Positions 26,358 to 35,788 are shown, counted from the first letter of the stretch. The stretch is 64,000 nt of DNA from Thalassospira lucentensis MCCC 1A00383 = DSM 14000 (GCF_000421265.1 NZ_ATWN01000006.1:248001-312000), one strand, 5' to 3'. Numbers and translations are program-made. The notes: generated from the letters alone by a model not told the origin.

Positions 26358-27329
26358 ATGGTTGCCAAAACGCCGGTCCGAATTGCCTTTGTCGATGATG
26401 ACGAAAACCTTTTGTCATCGCATCGGCGCAACTTTGGCCGTCTGGTACCCGAATGGGATGGCGTGTTTTTTGGCGATCCCTTTTCCGCACAGGATGCCAT
26501 CACGACACAGCCCGATATCGTGGCCGCAGTCATTGATATTCATATGCCGGGCATGACCGGGCTGGAACTGGCAACACACCTGCGTAAAACACGGGATGAT
26601 CTGATCATTGTCATGCTGACCGGCTATGCCGATTTGCAATCGGCATTGATGGCGGTCAATGAACTTGGCGTGTACCGGTTTTATCCCAAACCCACCAACC
26701 TTCAGACGATCCTTGATGGGATTGCAGATGAACTCAAACGCCGTGATGAGCAAAGCGAAGAGTCCCTGCCCTCGGCATTTCTTGACCTGTTTCAACTCGG
26801 CGTGGTGGCCATTGATGAAACACGGACGATATCGCACATGAATGCGCAGGCCGCCGAGGTGGTACGCACATCATCGCTGGTGCGGATCGGCACGCAAAAC
26901 AATCTGGTTTTTACCCCGATGCCCGACGGGCTCGAAAGTTTTTTACATCCCACTGCCAATCTTGCGCCGCGCCGTCAACAAAGTTTCTCGCTGGAACATG
27001 ATGCTGAAAAACTGTCATTGTTTGTGCGCCGGATGCCCAAAACATCCGATGGAACCACAACCTTTATGGTCATTCTGGTCGACCCGTTGCAACAATGCCC
27101 ACCAGCCATTGATGACCTGATGGATCTGTTTGGCCTGACCCGGTCCGAGGCAAAACTCACCCAAAAACTGACCGAGGGGCTTTCGCTTGATCAGGCCGCC
27201 GAAACGGTTGGTATTTCAAGCAGTTCGGCGCGCACCTATCTTAAAACCATCTTTTCGAAGATCGGGGTCAACCGGCAACCACAATTGATGAAAACCGTTC
27301 TATCCACCATCCCGTCTTTGCGATCCTAA
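26358..27329 (+). CDS. REC-HTH response regulator
   Basis: This 323-aa response regulator has a receiver domain (DDD pocket, phospho-acceptor Asp60 in DIHMPG, Lys111 in KP), a middle PAS-like region of about 120 residues, and a C-terminal LuxR-type HTH (LTRSEAKLTQKLTEGLSLDQAAETVGISSSSARTYLKTIFSKIG, roughly residues 255-315). The ATG at 26358 follows GGAGG, whereas the frame opens at 26322. It is divergent from the REC-EAL/kinase unit across 150 bp and sits directly before the polysaccharide genes. It is therefore the best candidate for phospho-dependent control of both sides. Confidence 0.88.
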   Translation: MVAKTPVRIAFVDDDENLLSSHRRNFGRLVPEWDGVFFGDPFSAQDAITTQPDIVAAVIDIHMPGMTGLELATHLRKTRDDLIIVMLTGYADLQSALMAVNELGVYRFYPKPTNLQTILDGIADELKRRDEQSEESLPSAFLDLFQLGVVAIDETRTISHMNAQAAEVVRTSSLVRIGTQNNLVFTPMPDGLESFLHPTANLAPRRQQSFSLEHDAEKLSLFVRRMPKTSDGTTTFMVILVDPLQQCPPAIDDLMDLFGLTRSEAKLTQKLTEGLSLDQAAETVGISSSSARTYLKTIFSKIGVNRQPQLMKTVLSTIPSLRS

Positions 27330-27467
27330 ACAAGGATGAACCACGGAGAGGTTTGGTAATACGACCAAAGACCTGCAACATATCACCTTGAATTACATCA
27401 TTTCCGCGCTACCCTGAGTTTAATATACTGCTATGCTGCATTAGGGAAATGTGGGGGCATCAAGGGG

Positions 27468-28163
27468 TTGGCTGTCGTCAAAACAAATCCATCGCGGTCC
27501 TGTGTCACATGCCCGCGATTATCCGTGCGGCGGCCAAAGCCGGTGTGTTCACCGCATACACATCTCAAACGGTGTTGCGATCTATTGCTGGCAAGCATCG
27601 CTATCCTTGCCTGTGCGCCACTCATGCTGTGTGTCTATGGTCTGATCCGGTGTTACGGTTTTAACCAGCCGGTTTTCACCCAGAAACGGGTTGGACAGAA
27701 CGGTAAGATTTTTACCATCTTCAAATTCCGGACCCTGCGCACGCGCCCTCACCAATCGCCTGATTTCTCAACTGATCACGGGCCAAAATCGATCCTGTCG
27801 TTGCTGAGATGCAGTGGGCTTGACGAACTGCCGCAACTTTTCAATATCTTGCGCGGGGACATGTCGCTGGTGGGTCCAAGACCCCACACAATTTCCGACC
27901 ACATTCTTTTTGCGTCCATGCTGCCCGAATACGAAGCCCGACTGGTGGCCAAGCCGGGCTTAACCGGCTGGGCGCAAATACGGGGCTGGCGGGGTCCGGT
28001 CACATGCCAACGTCATCTGGCCGAACGTGTGGCGCACGATCTTGCCTATATCTCAAAGCAGCATTTTTTCTTTGATCTGGCCATTTTGGTCGGCACGGTT
28101 TTGCTGCCATTAACCGCATCAACAAGGCGCTCAGGGCTTCTTCAAACCAAGGATGTGTCCTGA
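27468..28163 (+). CDS. Bacterial sugar transferase (short, WcaJ/ExoY-type)
   Basis: This 231-aa protein is of the polyprenyl-phosphate sugar-1-phosphate transferase family, which starts exopolysaccharide repeat units on the lipid carrier. It has the membrane hairpin KRCCDLLLASIAILACAPL and the family signatures QPVFTQKRVGQNGKIFTIFKFRTLRT, GLDELPQLFNILRGDMSLVGPRP and KPGLTGWAQI. Only the core domain is present. No in-frame ATG or GTG exists upstream, so the start is probably TTG 27468, right after AAGGGG. About 30 residues precede the core. Its stop overlaps the start of the beta-barrel gene by one base. Confidence 0.9.
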   Translation: MAVVKTNPSRSCVTCPRLSVRRPKPVCSPHTHLKRCCDLLLASIAILACAPLMLCVYGLIRCYGFNQPVFTQKRVGQNGKIFTIFKFRTLRTRPHQSPDFSTDHGPKSILSLLRCSGLDELPQLFNILRGDMSLVGPRPHTISDHILFASMLPEYEARLVAKPGLTGWAQIRGWRGPVTCQRHLAERVAHDLAYISKQHFFFDLAILVGTVLLPLTASTRRSGLLQTKDVS

Positions 28164-29386
28164 TGGCGGCCGGACGTTTGATAATTACGGTATTTGCACC
28201 GGTTTTAGCCCTTTTCCTTGTCCAGACATCGGGTCACACACAAACCAACACACCGTCTGAGGACAGGGGCATCCGATTGGGCCGGTTTATGATATCACCC
28301 GATGTTTCTGTTCGTGAACGGTTTGATGACAACATCTATCTGACAGACGACACCCCGACATCAGATGTCATCACCGAAATCGCACCGCGTTTACGCCTGC
28401 AATCTGAATGGCGTTACCTGAAACTTTACATGGGGGCCGGCGCGGAACTTGGATTTTATGCCGATTCTGACGACGACAATTATCAGGATGCCGATGTCCG
28501 TAGCGGTATCGCCCTTGATATCGGCCCCAATACCGTTCTTGACGGTACATTTGAATGGCACCGAGCCCATGATGCCCGTGGGGGAAATGATGTCCCCACC
28601 GGCGCAACCAAGCCGGTTGTCTTTAACGATGTCCGAGCAAGCCTTAACGCCCAACACATCGCCAAAAACCTGCATTATGAAACCGAACTGGCCCTACGCC
28701 GTCTGGATTTTGATGATGCCACCGACCAAAACGGCAATCGCATTGCCAATGATGATCGCAACCGGGTTGAAAGCCGCGAAACCATCCGGGTTTTGATGCC
28801 CCTTGATCTGGGCCGCGAAGCCTATGGCGAGTTTAACCTCAATCAACGCCAATATGACCGGACCCCAGATGATGAAGGTCGGGTGCGTGATTCTGCCGGG
28901 TTTCAGATGCTGGGCGGACTGCGGTTTGATCTGACTAACCTCGTCACAGCCGACGTTGCCGCAGGCTGGATGACCCAAAGTTACGCCGACCCGGCATTTG
29001 GCAACATCGCCGACTATACGCTGCGCGCCAATGTGAATTGGGCCGTCACACGGCTGACTGGCATCGGTGTCAAAGCCGCGCGCCAAGTCCGCGAAACAAC
29101 CCTGCCCGGGGCAAGTGGTATTCTAGCCTTTGACTTTGGCGCAACCGTTTCACATGAATTGCGCCGCTTTCTTTCCATCACCGCCGACGCGCATTACACC
29201 GACGAAGCGTTCCGCCAAACCACCCGCCATGACCGCACGACGGGTGTCGGGTTGGGCATGACATATCAGCTCAACCGCTTTGCCCGGTTTGATGCCGGGA
29301 TTGCCCATGACATGCGAAACTCGACCAGTTCGGGTCATGACTATCGCCGTTTTCAAACGCAATTCAGCCTCAAGCTGGAGATGTAG
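28163..29386 (+). CDS. Outer-membrane beta-barrel protein of polysaccharide cluster
   Basis: This 407-aa protein has a signal peptide of about 26 residues. Many alternating amphipathic strands follow, ending in a hydrophobic/aromatic pattern (FQTQFSLKLEM). It resembles the outer-membrane beta-barrel proteins (BBP2-type porin, VpsM/EpsL-like) encoded with exopolysaccharide genes, which may form the exit pore. Start and stop are coupled to the neighbours: the sugar transferase overlaps by 1 bp, and the export gene follows after 1 bp. The function is inferred from context. Confidence 0.82.
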   Translation: MAAGRLIITVFAPVLALFLVQTSGHTQTNTPSEDRGIRLGRFMISPDVSVRERFDDNIYLTDDTPTSDVITEIAPRLRLQSEWRYLKLYMGAGAELGFYADSDDDNYQDADVRSGIALDIGPNTVLDGTFEWHRAHDARGGNDVPTGATKPVVFNDVRASLNAQHIAKNLHYETELALRRLDFDDATDQNGNRIANDDRNRVESRETIRVLMPLDLGREAYGEFNLNQRQYDRTPDDEGRVRDSAGFQMLGGLRFDLTNLVTADVAAGWMTQSYADPAFGNIADYTLRANVNWAVTRLTGIGVKAARQVRETTLPGASGILAFDFGATVSHELRRFLSITADAHYTDEAFRQTTRHDRTTGVGLGMTYQLNRFARFDAGIAHDMRNSTSSGHDYRRFQTQFSLKLEM

Positions 29387-29387
29387 A

Positions 29388-29933
29388 ATGCTTAAACACC
29401 CAAACGCCCTTTTGATGATGGTTCTGGCTTTCTTAACCGTGCTCTCGGGCAGCACAATCCCGGCACATGCCCAAACCATTTATCACATCAATTCGGGGGA
29501 TACGGTCCGCGTCACTGTGTTTGGCGAAGCAGACTTATCGGGTGAATTCACCGTCGATGCCAACGGACGGATCAACATGGCGTTGATCGGGTCGGTCGAT
29601 GTGCGCAACCTGACGACCGACCAAACCCGTCAAAAAGTCCATGATGCCTATCAGGACGGCTATTTACGCAATCCCGACATCGCCGTTGAAATCATTGCCT
29701 TTCGCCCGTTCTTCATTGTCGGCGAGGTCAATCAACCCGGCTCCTATGACTATGTGCCGGGGATGAATGTGCTCAATGCCATTGCACTTGGCGGCGGCAT
29801 GACCTATCGCGGCGATGAAGATGACGTCGAAATCCTGCGCGGCAATGACACCGACCGGATTGCCATACCCGCAACCCTGGCCACCATCGTCATGCCCGGC
29901 GATATCGTCAGGATTGCTGAACGGTATTTTTAG
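29388..29933 (+). CDS. Polysaccharide export protein (short Wza-like, SLBB)
   Basis: This 181-aa protein has a signal peptide (cleavage near AHAQ). It then has a poly-export domain (YHINSGDTVRVTVFGEADLSGEFTVDANGRI) and one SLBB domain (FFIVGEVNQPGSYDYVPGMNVLNAIALGGGM). It lacks the lipobox cysteine and the C-terminal barrel helix of full Wza, placing it in the short periplasmic form that works with a separate beta-barrel. The ATG at 29388 lies 1 bp after the barrel gene stop with GGAG inside that gene. The longer frame to 29280 is not needed. Confidence 0.9.
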   Translation: MLKHPNALLMMVLAFLTVLSGSTIPAHAQTIYHINSGDTVRVTVFGEADLSGEFTVDANGRINMALIGSVDVRNLTTDQTRQKVHDAYQDGYLRNPDIAVEIIAFRPFFIVGEVNQPGSYDYVPGMNVLNAIALGGGMTYRGDEDDVEILRGNDTDRIAIPATLATIVMPGDIVRIAERYF

Positions 29934-30172
29934 GCTCAAGACCAAAACACTTCAAACCAACATCTTTACGATACATCCTGCTGTGGATTTAGCGCCAAAA
30001 ACCATCGTCCTTGGAAACCTTCAACAGCGCGTTGAATTTTCCCGGTGTTTTCGATCCTGATATCTTTACCTTTGCCCCTGATCCGTGATGAAATCGCGTT
30101 TGCGCATCCACCGCGCCAACAACAAACAAAACCCATTAAGGCAAAAGCCCCACCATACGGAGTTCTTCACAC

Positions 30173-31840
30173 ATGTCGGCGAAAACGCAAATGCGACACG
30201 GCGGACGTATTCTGGTTGATCAACTGGCCCTTCACGGGGCGGAACGCGTCTTTCTGGTGCCCGGCGAAAGTTATCTGGCGGTTCTCGATGGTCTTGTTGA
30301 TCATCCCGACATTGATCCGATCATTTGCCGTCAGGAAGGCGGGGCTGCCATCATGGCCGAGGCGTATGGCAAACTGACCGGAAAGCCCGGCATTTGCATG
30401 GTCACACGCGGCCCCGGTGCGACCAATGCGTCGGCGGGTGTGCATGTTGCCCATCAGGACAGCACACCGATGATCCTGCTGGTCGGGCAGATCGGGCGCG
30501 ACATGGTGGACCGTGAAGCATTTCAGGAAGTCGATTACCGCAAGATGTTTGAACCCCTGGCAAAGTGGGTCGGGCAGATTGACGACATCAACCGCATCCC
30601 GGAATATCTTAGCCACGCCTACCATATCGCAACATCGGGTCGCCCCGGCCCGGTGGTTCTGGCCCTGCCTGAAGACATGCTGTCGTCCGAGGCCGAGGTC
30701 GCGGACGCCAAACCCTACGTCCCGATAGAAGCCAAAACAGCCTCTGAAGACGTCGCGCGGTTCCACAATGCTCTCAACTCGGCAAAGCAACCGGTCATGA
30801 TTGTCGGGGGTGGCGGCTGGACCCGTGAAACCACGGAAAATCTTAAATCGTTTGCACTTCGAAACAATGTTGCGATTGCCACCAGTTTCCGCTGTCAGGA
30901 CTATATCCCCAACACCCACAGCCACTTTATCGGTGATGTCGGCATCGGGATTAACCCCAAACTGGCCGAATTCATCCGCGACAGTGACCTTGTGATTTTG
31001 GTCGGCTCGCGCATGGGCGAAATGACAAGCAGCGGCTATAGCCTGCTTGATATTCCCTGCCCACGTCAAAAACTGATCCATGTGTATGCCGGACCAGATG
31101 AGTTGGGCCGGGTCTATCGCCCTGATATCGCGATCAATGCGTCACAGCGATCCTTCATCCGCGCCATTGCCATGATGGAACCGGTCGATGGCAGCGCCCG
31201 TGACGGTCAGATCGAATCTGCCCATGCGTCCTATCTTGCCTTCTCAACCCCGGTGGAAACGCCCGGCGATGTCAAGATGGCGCATGTGGTGGCGACGTTA
31301 CGCGAAAAGCTGCCCGAAGACGCGATTGTCACCAACGGGGCGGGCAATTACGCCGCCTTCCTGCATCGTTTCTTCCGTTATGGAAAATACCGCACCGAAC
31401 TGGCCCCGACATCGGGCTCTATGGGCTATGGCCTGCCGGCCTCGGTATCGGCAAAACTGACCCACCCGGATCGACCGGTGGTCTGTCTTGCCGGTGACGG
31501 CTGCTTTTTGATGCATGGGCAGGAATTTGCAACTGCCGTGCAGTATGGTGCGAATATCATCACGCTTGTGGTCAATAACGGCATGTTTGGCACCATCCGC
31601 ATGCATCAGGAACGCAATTATCCCGGCCGTGTGTCGGGCACCGAAATCCAGAACCCGGATTTCGCGGCCTATGCGGTTGCCTTTGGCGGATATGGGGAAA
31701 CTGTGACACGGACCGAGGATTTCGGCCCGGCCTTTGACCGTGCGGTCGCGTCAGGCAAACCCGCGATCCTTGAAATTCAGGTTGACCCGCAAGCCTTAAC
31801 GCCAATCAAAACCCTGGATCAAATCCGCACCGGCAATTGA
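30173..31840 (+). CDS. ThDP-dependent enzyme, acetolactate synthase-like
   Basis: This 555-aa protein has the three-domain ThDP architecture. An N-terminal PYR domain carries the catalytic glutamate in CRQEGGAAIMAEAYG, a central domain follows, and the C-terminal PP domain has the GDG...NN cofactor motif (GDGCFLMHG... VVNNGMFG). It resembles catabolic acetolactate synthases or related 2-oxoacid lyases more than the biosynthetic IlvB, and no regulatory subunit gene is adjacent. GGAG precedes the ATG. It follows the polysaccharide genes after 239 bp, so co-transcription is possible but not shown. Confidence 0.85.
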   Translation: MSAKTQMRHGGRILVDQLALHGAERVFLVPGESYLAVLDGLVDHPDIDPIICRQEGGAAIMAEAYGKLTGKPGICMVTRGPGATNASAGVHVAHQDSTPMILLVGQIGRDMVDREAFQEVDYRKMFEPLAKWVGQIDDINRIPEYLSHAYHIATSGRPGPVVLALPEDMLSSEAEVADAKPYVPIEAKTASEDVARFHNALNSAKQPVMIVGGGGWTRETTENLKSFALRNNVAIATSFRCQDYIPNTHSHFIGDVGIGINPKLAEFIRDSDLVILVGSRMGEMTSSGYSLLDIPCPRQKLIHVYAGPDELGRVYRPDIAINASQRSFIRAIAMMEPVDGSARDGQIESAHASYLAFSTPVETPGDVKMAHVVATLREKLPEDAIVTNGAGNYAAFLHRFFRYGKYRTELAPTSGSMGYGLPASVSAKLTHPDRPVVCLAGDGCFLMHGQEFATAVQYGANIITLVVNNGMFGTIRMHQERNYPGRVSGTEIQNPDFAAYAVAFGGYGETVTRTEDFGPAFDRAVASGKPAILEIQVDPQALTPIKTLDQIRTGN

Positions 31841-31863
31841 TCATTTCGAAAATGCAACAAGGC

Positions 31864-31889
31864 AGATCAGCCTTTCGAAAGGCTGATCT
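31864..31889. terminator. 26-bp perfect palindrome between convergent genes
   Basis: A perfect palindrome with no loop spacer overlaps the stop codon of the nucleosidase gene. It sits between convergent genes and could form a hairpin in either transcript. No T run follows, so factor-independent termination is uncertain. Confidence 0.5.
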
Positions 31890-32514
31890 CGCCGCTTTCC
31901 AGTCCTGCTTTAAGCTTATCAACCGCATGGCTCAGTTTTTCGTCAACCACATGCAAATAGGCCGTCCAGTCCGACAGCTTGGAAAGCTCCTCTTTGCCAT
32001 CTGAAATCCCGCGCAGGCCAATCAGCGGCACGTCAAACTTCTGACAGGCCCGCAGGATTGCAAAACTTTCCATATCGACCATATCGGCATCAATCGCGTC
32101 ATAGGCAGCCCCCGACACCACATTGGCCCCGGTCGACAGACGCGCTTCGGGAATGCCGGGAATACGATGGGGCAGCATGATTTCGGCGGGGAAATCGACA
32201 AACGGCGTACAGCCCTTTTCAAACCCCAGCACGGATGCATCCATATCGCGGTAGGACACCGAAATCGCCTGATAAACCTCGGCCTGCTCTAACGTCCGCG
32301 ACCCGGCCGATCCCAGCGTCACGACAAGATCGGGCAGATCATTTGACTGCTGCAACTCGGTCAACGCCGCCGTGAGATTAATCGCAGCCTCCACCGGCCC
32401 CACCCCGATCATCAACGGCGTGAACTGCTTTTTGAGAAAATCCCCATATTCCGCCGGTGCCGCCATTGAAAACAGCACATTGTGGCCTGCAAAATCATGG
32501 AGATATCCGCGCAT
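31867..32514 (-). CDS. MTA/SAH nucleosidase-like phosphorylase superfamily protein
   Basis: This 215-aa protein is of the nucleoside phosphorylase superfamily, closest to 5'-methylthioadenosine/S-adenosylhomocysteine nucleosidase, which recycles purine from methionine-cycle products. Motifs are MIGVGPVEAAINLT near the N-terminus and VDMESFAILRACQKFDVPLIGLRGISDG, with the catalytic Asp of SDG. I choose the ATG at 32514 (MRGYLHDF), with GAGG 8 bp upstream, over the ORF start at 32625 that would overlap the tRNA. Confidence 0.82.
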   Translation of the reverse strand: MRGYLHDFAGHNVLFSMAAPAEYGDFLKKQFTPLMIGVGPVEAAINLTAALTELQQSNDLPDLVVTLGSAGSRTLEQAEVYQAISVSYRDMDASVLGFEKGCTPFVDFPAEIMLPHRIPGIPEARLSTGANVVSGAAYDAIDADMVDMESFAILRACQKFDVPLIGLRGISDGKEELSKLSDWTAYLHVVDEKLSHAVDKLKAGLESGEISLSKG

Positions 32515-32617
32515 CAAACTAACCTCGTCGATAAACTGTAAGGACGTGCAGATTAGCGCCAGACACATGAAATAACAGCCCCAAAAGGAGCGTTGGTTCA
32601 GAGAATTGTTTGGAAAA

Positions 32618-32694
<77 letters not shown>

Positions 32695-32856
32695 GCAATA
32701 TGTGGGGCCACGTCTGGATCAAGTGGCCCGAGCGGTTTGGGTGATACAGGTTTTATCCCCGGCGGGCAAGGATTTTTGAGGGTTGCTGTTCACCAAATCC
32801 GGTGTCGAGCATAGCGGCCTTTGGGTTAAGCAATTCTTGCCTCCGCCATCGTGCAA

Positions 32857-34593
32857 TCAGCTTTCGACATCGCGGCGTTCATACGGGTCACGCACCACCC
32901 ATGTGCCGTTCCATTCGCGGTCCTGTTCGCGGCGTTCCAGCCGTTCCATCCGGTTCATCATCAGCTGGGCAGCAAAATCGCTGTCGTCAAATTCGATCAC
33001 GGATTCATAAAGCGGACGGGCTTCGTCAAAACGGCCATCTCGGTAATGGGCCATGGCGGCTTCATATTTTTTGCGCCATTCCTGGCGTTCATCTGAAAGC
33101 TGCCCACCGGCTGCGAGCACTTCATACAGATAGACCACTTTTTCCGTTCCCAGCAGCACCACATGGTCAAGGTCGCGCATTTCAATGTCGCCCGTCGCCA
33201 TATTGGCAGTTTCATGGGATGCCAGAATCCGCGTACCATAAACCCGGTTGGCCTTTTCCAGACGGTTGGCATAGTTCACGCAATCGCCAACCACCGTATA
33301 GGCCCGTGATTTATCCGTCCCGATAGAGCCCACAACGACTTCGCCGGTTGCAATCCCGACACGGATATCAAGCCCGTGATCACCGATCAAATCGGCATAT
33401 TTTGTTTTAAGCGCGTTAAAGCGCGCAACCTGTTCGATTGCCGCCTGACAGGCATGACCGGCATGGGCACCTTCACCACAAAACGGTGGGCCCCAGAAAC
33501 CAATCACCCGGTCGCCCACGAAATTGTCGATAATCCCACTATGGCCAGAAATCGGTTCGGTCATGGCGGTCAGATAATCATTAAGGAAATCAACCAGCTT
33601 TTCGGGAGCAGTATGTTCGGCCAGCCAGTCAAACCCGGTCAGATTGACAACACTGACCGTCATCACCCGCTTTTCAGAGGTTTCAAGCGCGGTTTCCTGA
33701 TTGATCAGGTTATTGACGATTTTCGGATCGACATATTTGCCAAACCGTTCACGCATGCGAAACCGGATGCGTAATTCACGGGTCATACGGTTAAACGCAT
33801 CGGCCAGACGGGCAAAATCGCCCTTGCCCTTAAAATCAAGGCTGGTATCAAGTTTACCCGACTGCACCGCATTGAGCGCATTGGTAACCTGACGCACGGC
33901 AATGACCACCGCATGGGCCATGTAATAGGCCAGCGACACGCCAATCACCACCGCAGCCAGCATCATGATGAATTCGGCCTGTATCAGGAAATCTTCGCGT
34001 GACGAGACGTTTTCGACCGTATCGGCCGCATATTTTTCCAGCAGCAAAATCTCGTTGCGCAGATCAAGCACGATATTGCGATGCAGGCCGCGCACCAGAT
34101 TTTCCTGACGCTGGGCATCCATCAGATCATCATCCCTGACCCGGCTAAGCAACCGTTCAACGCCAAGGGAAAATTGCGCCGAGACATCGGCGAACTCACG
34201 CATGCGCACATCAAGATCAAGCAGAACGCCGTTATCGAAATGCCCCGATGCCTGTGCCCGGCCAAGGGCGGCAAAGGTGAATGCCTTGCGAAATGCCTGT
34301 TCGATCTGGGTTTGCTTGGCGTTGATTTCGATCTCAAGACCGTTCAAAAGCGGCGCGTGCGGGCCATCGTTTTCGACCACCCGCATATAGCGATCAATCA
34401 GCGAAATCTGTTCAAGTTGACGCGCGCGCACATCCGAAATCGCATCCTTGACCGGCGTGACATAGCGCGACACAGCTTCGAGGTCGCCATTAATACCAAG
34501 CGATTGAATGACAGAGAATCCGGTGGCCACAACCAGCCACACGACAAAAAAGGCCGCAACACCCAGGAACTTCGCCCGAACGGTCCGTAGCAT
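32857..34593 (-). CDS. Class III nucleotide cyclase with HAMP, altered active site
   Basis: This 578-aa membrane protein has TM1 at residues about 10-30, a large helical periplasmic region, TM2 at about 206-226, a HAMP domain and a class III cyclase domain (about 305-460). Position 317 (VVNLTGF), normally the first metal-binding Asp, is Asn. Position 357 (DNFVGD), normally the purine-recognising Lys, is Asn. The second metal Asp361, Thr433, Asn440 and Arg444 are kept. So cAMP synthesis may be weak or lost. The ATG at 34593 (AGGA upstream) is preferred over 34647. The charged C-terminal region resembles a partial TPR (YRDGRFDEARPLYESVIEFD). Confidence 0.88.
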   Translation of the reverse strand: MLRTVRAKFLGVAAFFVVWLVVATGFSVIQSLGINGDLEAVSRYVTPVKDAISDVRARQLEQISLIDRYMRVVENDGPHAPLLNGLEIEINAKQTQIEQAFRKAFTFAALGRAQASGHFDNGVLLDLDVRMREFADVSAQFSLGVERLLSRVRDDDLMDAQRQENLVRGLHRNIVLDLRNEILLLEKYAADTVENVSSREDFLIQAEFIMMLAAVVIGVSLAYYMAHAVVIAVRQVTNALNAVQSGKLDTSLDFKGKGDFARLADAFNRMTRELRIRFRMRERFGKYVDPKIVNNLINQETALETSEKRVMTVSVVNLTGFDWLAEHTAPEKLVDFLNDYLTAMTEPISGHSGIIDNFVGDRVIGFWGPPFCGEGAHAGHACQAAIEQVARFNALKTKYADLIGDHGLDIRVGIATGEVVVGSIGTDKSRAYTVVGDCVNYANRLEKANRVYGTRILASHETANMATGDIEMRDLDHVVLLGTEKVVYLYEVLAAGGQLSDERQEWRKKYEAAMAHYRDGRFDEARPLYESVIEFDDSDFAAQLMMNRMERLERREQDREWNGTWVVRDPYERRDVES

Positions 34594-34738
34594 GGCGGTC
34601 CTGATCCTCCGAAAAATCGCTGCACAAAGCGCGTTTATTGCTGCCATATCGGGATTGAAAGAGCGTTAAACAACCCAACCGACACCGCGCAAATGATTAA
34701 AAAGGCTACCTGATCGGCTTTCCTTGGTCAAAAAGCAA

Positions 34739-35788
34739 TCATGATTGTGTGCAGGAATAATTTTCTGCCGTCCCCAATGATGTGATCCAGCGACCAATAT
34801 CGCCAATCACGACCGGCCCATTGAGGTCACGCAACACCATGTGATAGCCCGATGCATACAACCATCTGGAATAGCGGGGTAAATTTTGCGCCCGAAGGTC
34901 ACGATCAATCGTATCAATGGCATCGGGCGGAATGACCTGATCCTGCTGACCCGACAATAACAGGGTCGGAACGGAAATGTCCGCCGCCCGCGCGTGCGCC
35001 AAATCCATTAAATCGGCCACCCCGGCGATCATATCCACCCGCACCGCAGACATCATCTGTGGGTCGCGTGACAAACGACGCAGCATTTCAATATTGTCGG
35101 ACGGCCAAATATCAAGCCCCCTGCCCGTCAGCGGCAACCATGGCAGGCCATAGGACATCATACTCAGCGGCACAGTTTGATACCACGGCATCGTGTTCCG
35201 GTCCCAAACCGCCGGGGCGGCCAGCACGATACCATCCATCAATGAGGGCCGGGTCGCTGCGGTGACAATTGCCACCGCCCCGCCCATGGAATTGCCCAAA
35301 AGATAAATCGGAACATTGGGGTAACGTCCACGCAACAAAACCAGCATGTCACTGGCATCATCAACCATACTGCGCGTTCCGGCCCAGAACGGGCGCGTCG
35401 GGCTGCGCCCAAACCCGCGCTGATCGAACGCGTAAACAGCAATGCCGGTCGGGCCAAGTGCGTCACCAAGTTCCATAAACGCATTGGCATAATCGCCCAT
35501 GCCATGCAGGCCAAGGATCACCGCAGACGGGTGATCAAGTGCGCCCCATGACTGCAGGGCAAGCCCGGTTCCATCACTTGTCTGAAAACTATCGGAGGTA
35601 AACGAAATTTGCGCAATTGGCGGCCCGGCGGAATGCACAGAAGGTGCGCAGGCTGACAGCATCAGCACCACCCCCGGCACCATCAAATATGCTAGAAAGC
35701 GAACCGAAATCCTTCGGAAGACCCGACGGAATAATTGAGTGACCGACACAGAAACTCCGAAGGAAAAGGTTTCAGACAAGACATTCAT
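34739..35788 (-). CDS. Lipoprotein alpha/beta hydrolase (monoacylglycerol lipase-like)
   Basis: This 349-aa protein has an N-terminal signal ending in the lipobox LSAC (residues about 44-47), indicating a lipoprotein. An alpha/beta hydrolase domain similar to monoacylglycerol lipase follows. The nucleophile Ser is in GNSMGG, the acid is the Asp of GQQDQVIP, and the His is in SGYHMVLRD. The first 30 residues before the hydrophobic core are longer than usual; a later start is possible. It lies beyond the terminator of the ABC ATPase gene and is probably monocistronic. Confidence 0.85.
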   Translation of the reverse strand: MNVLSETFSFGVSVSVTQLFRRVFRRISVRFLAYLMVPGVVLMLSACAPSVHSAGPPIAQISFTSDSFQTSDGTGLALQSWGALDHPSAVILGLHGMGDYANAFMELGDALGPTGIAVYAFDQRGFGRSPTRPFWAGTRSMVDDASDMLVLLRGRYPNVPIYLLGNSMGGAVAIVTAATRPSLMDGIVLAAPAVWDRNTMPWYQTVPLSMMSYGLPWLPLTGRGLDIWPSDNIEMLRRLSRDPQMMSAVRVDMIAGVADLMDLAHARAADISVPTLLLSGQQDQVIPPDAIDTIDRDLRAQNLPRYSRWLYASGYHMVLRDLNGPVVIGDIGRWITSLGTAENYSCTQS

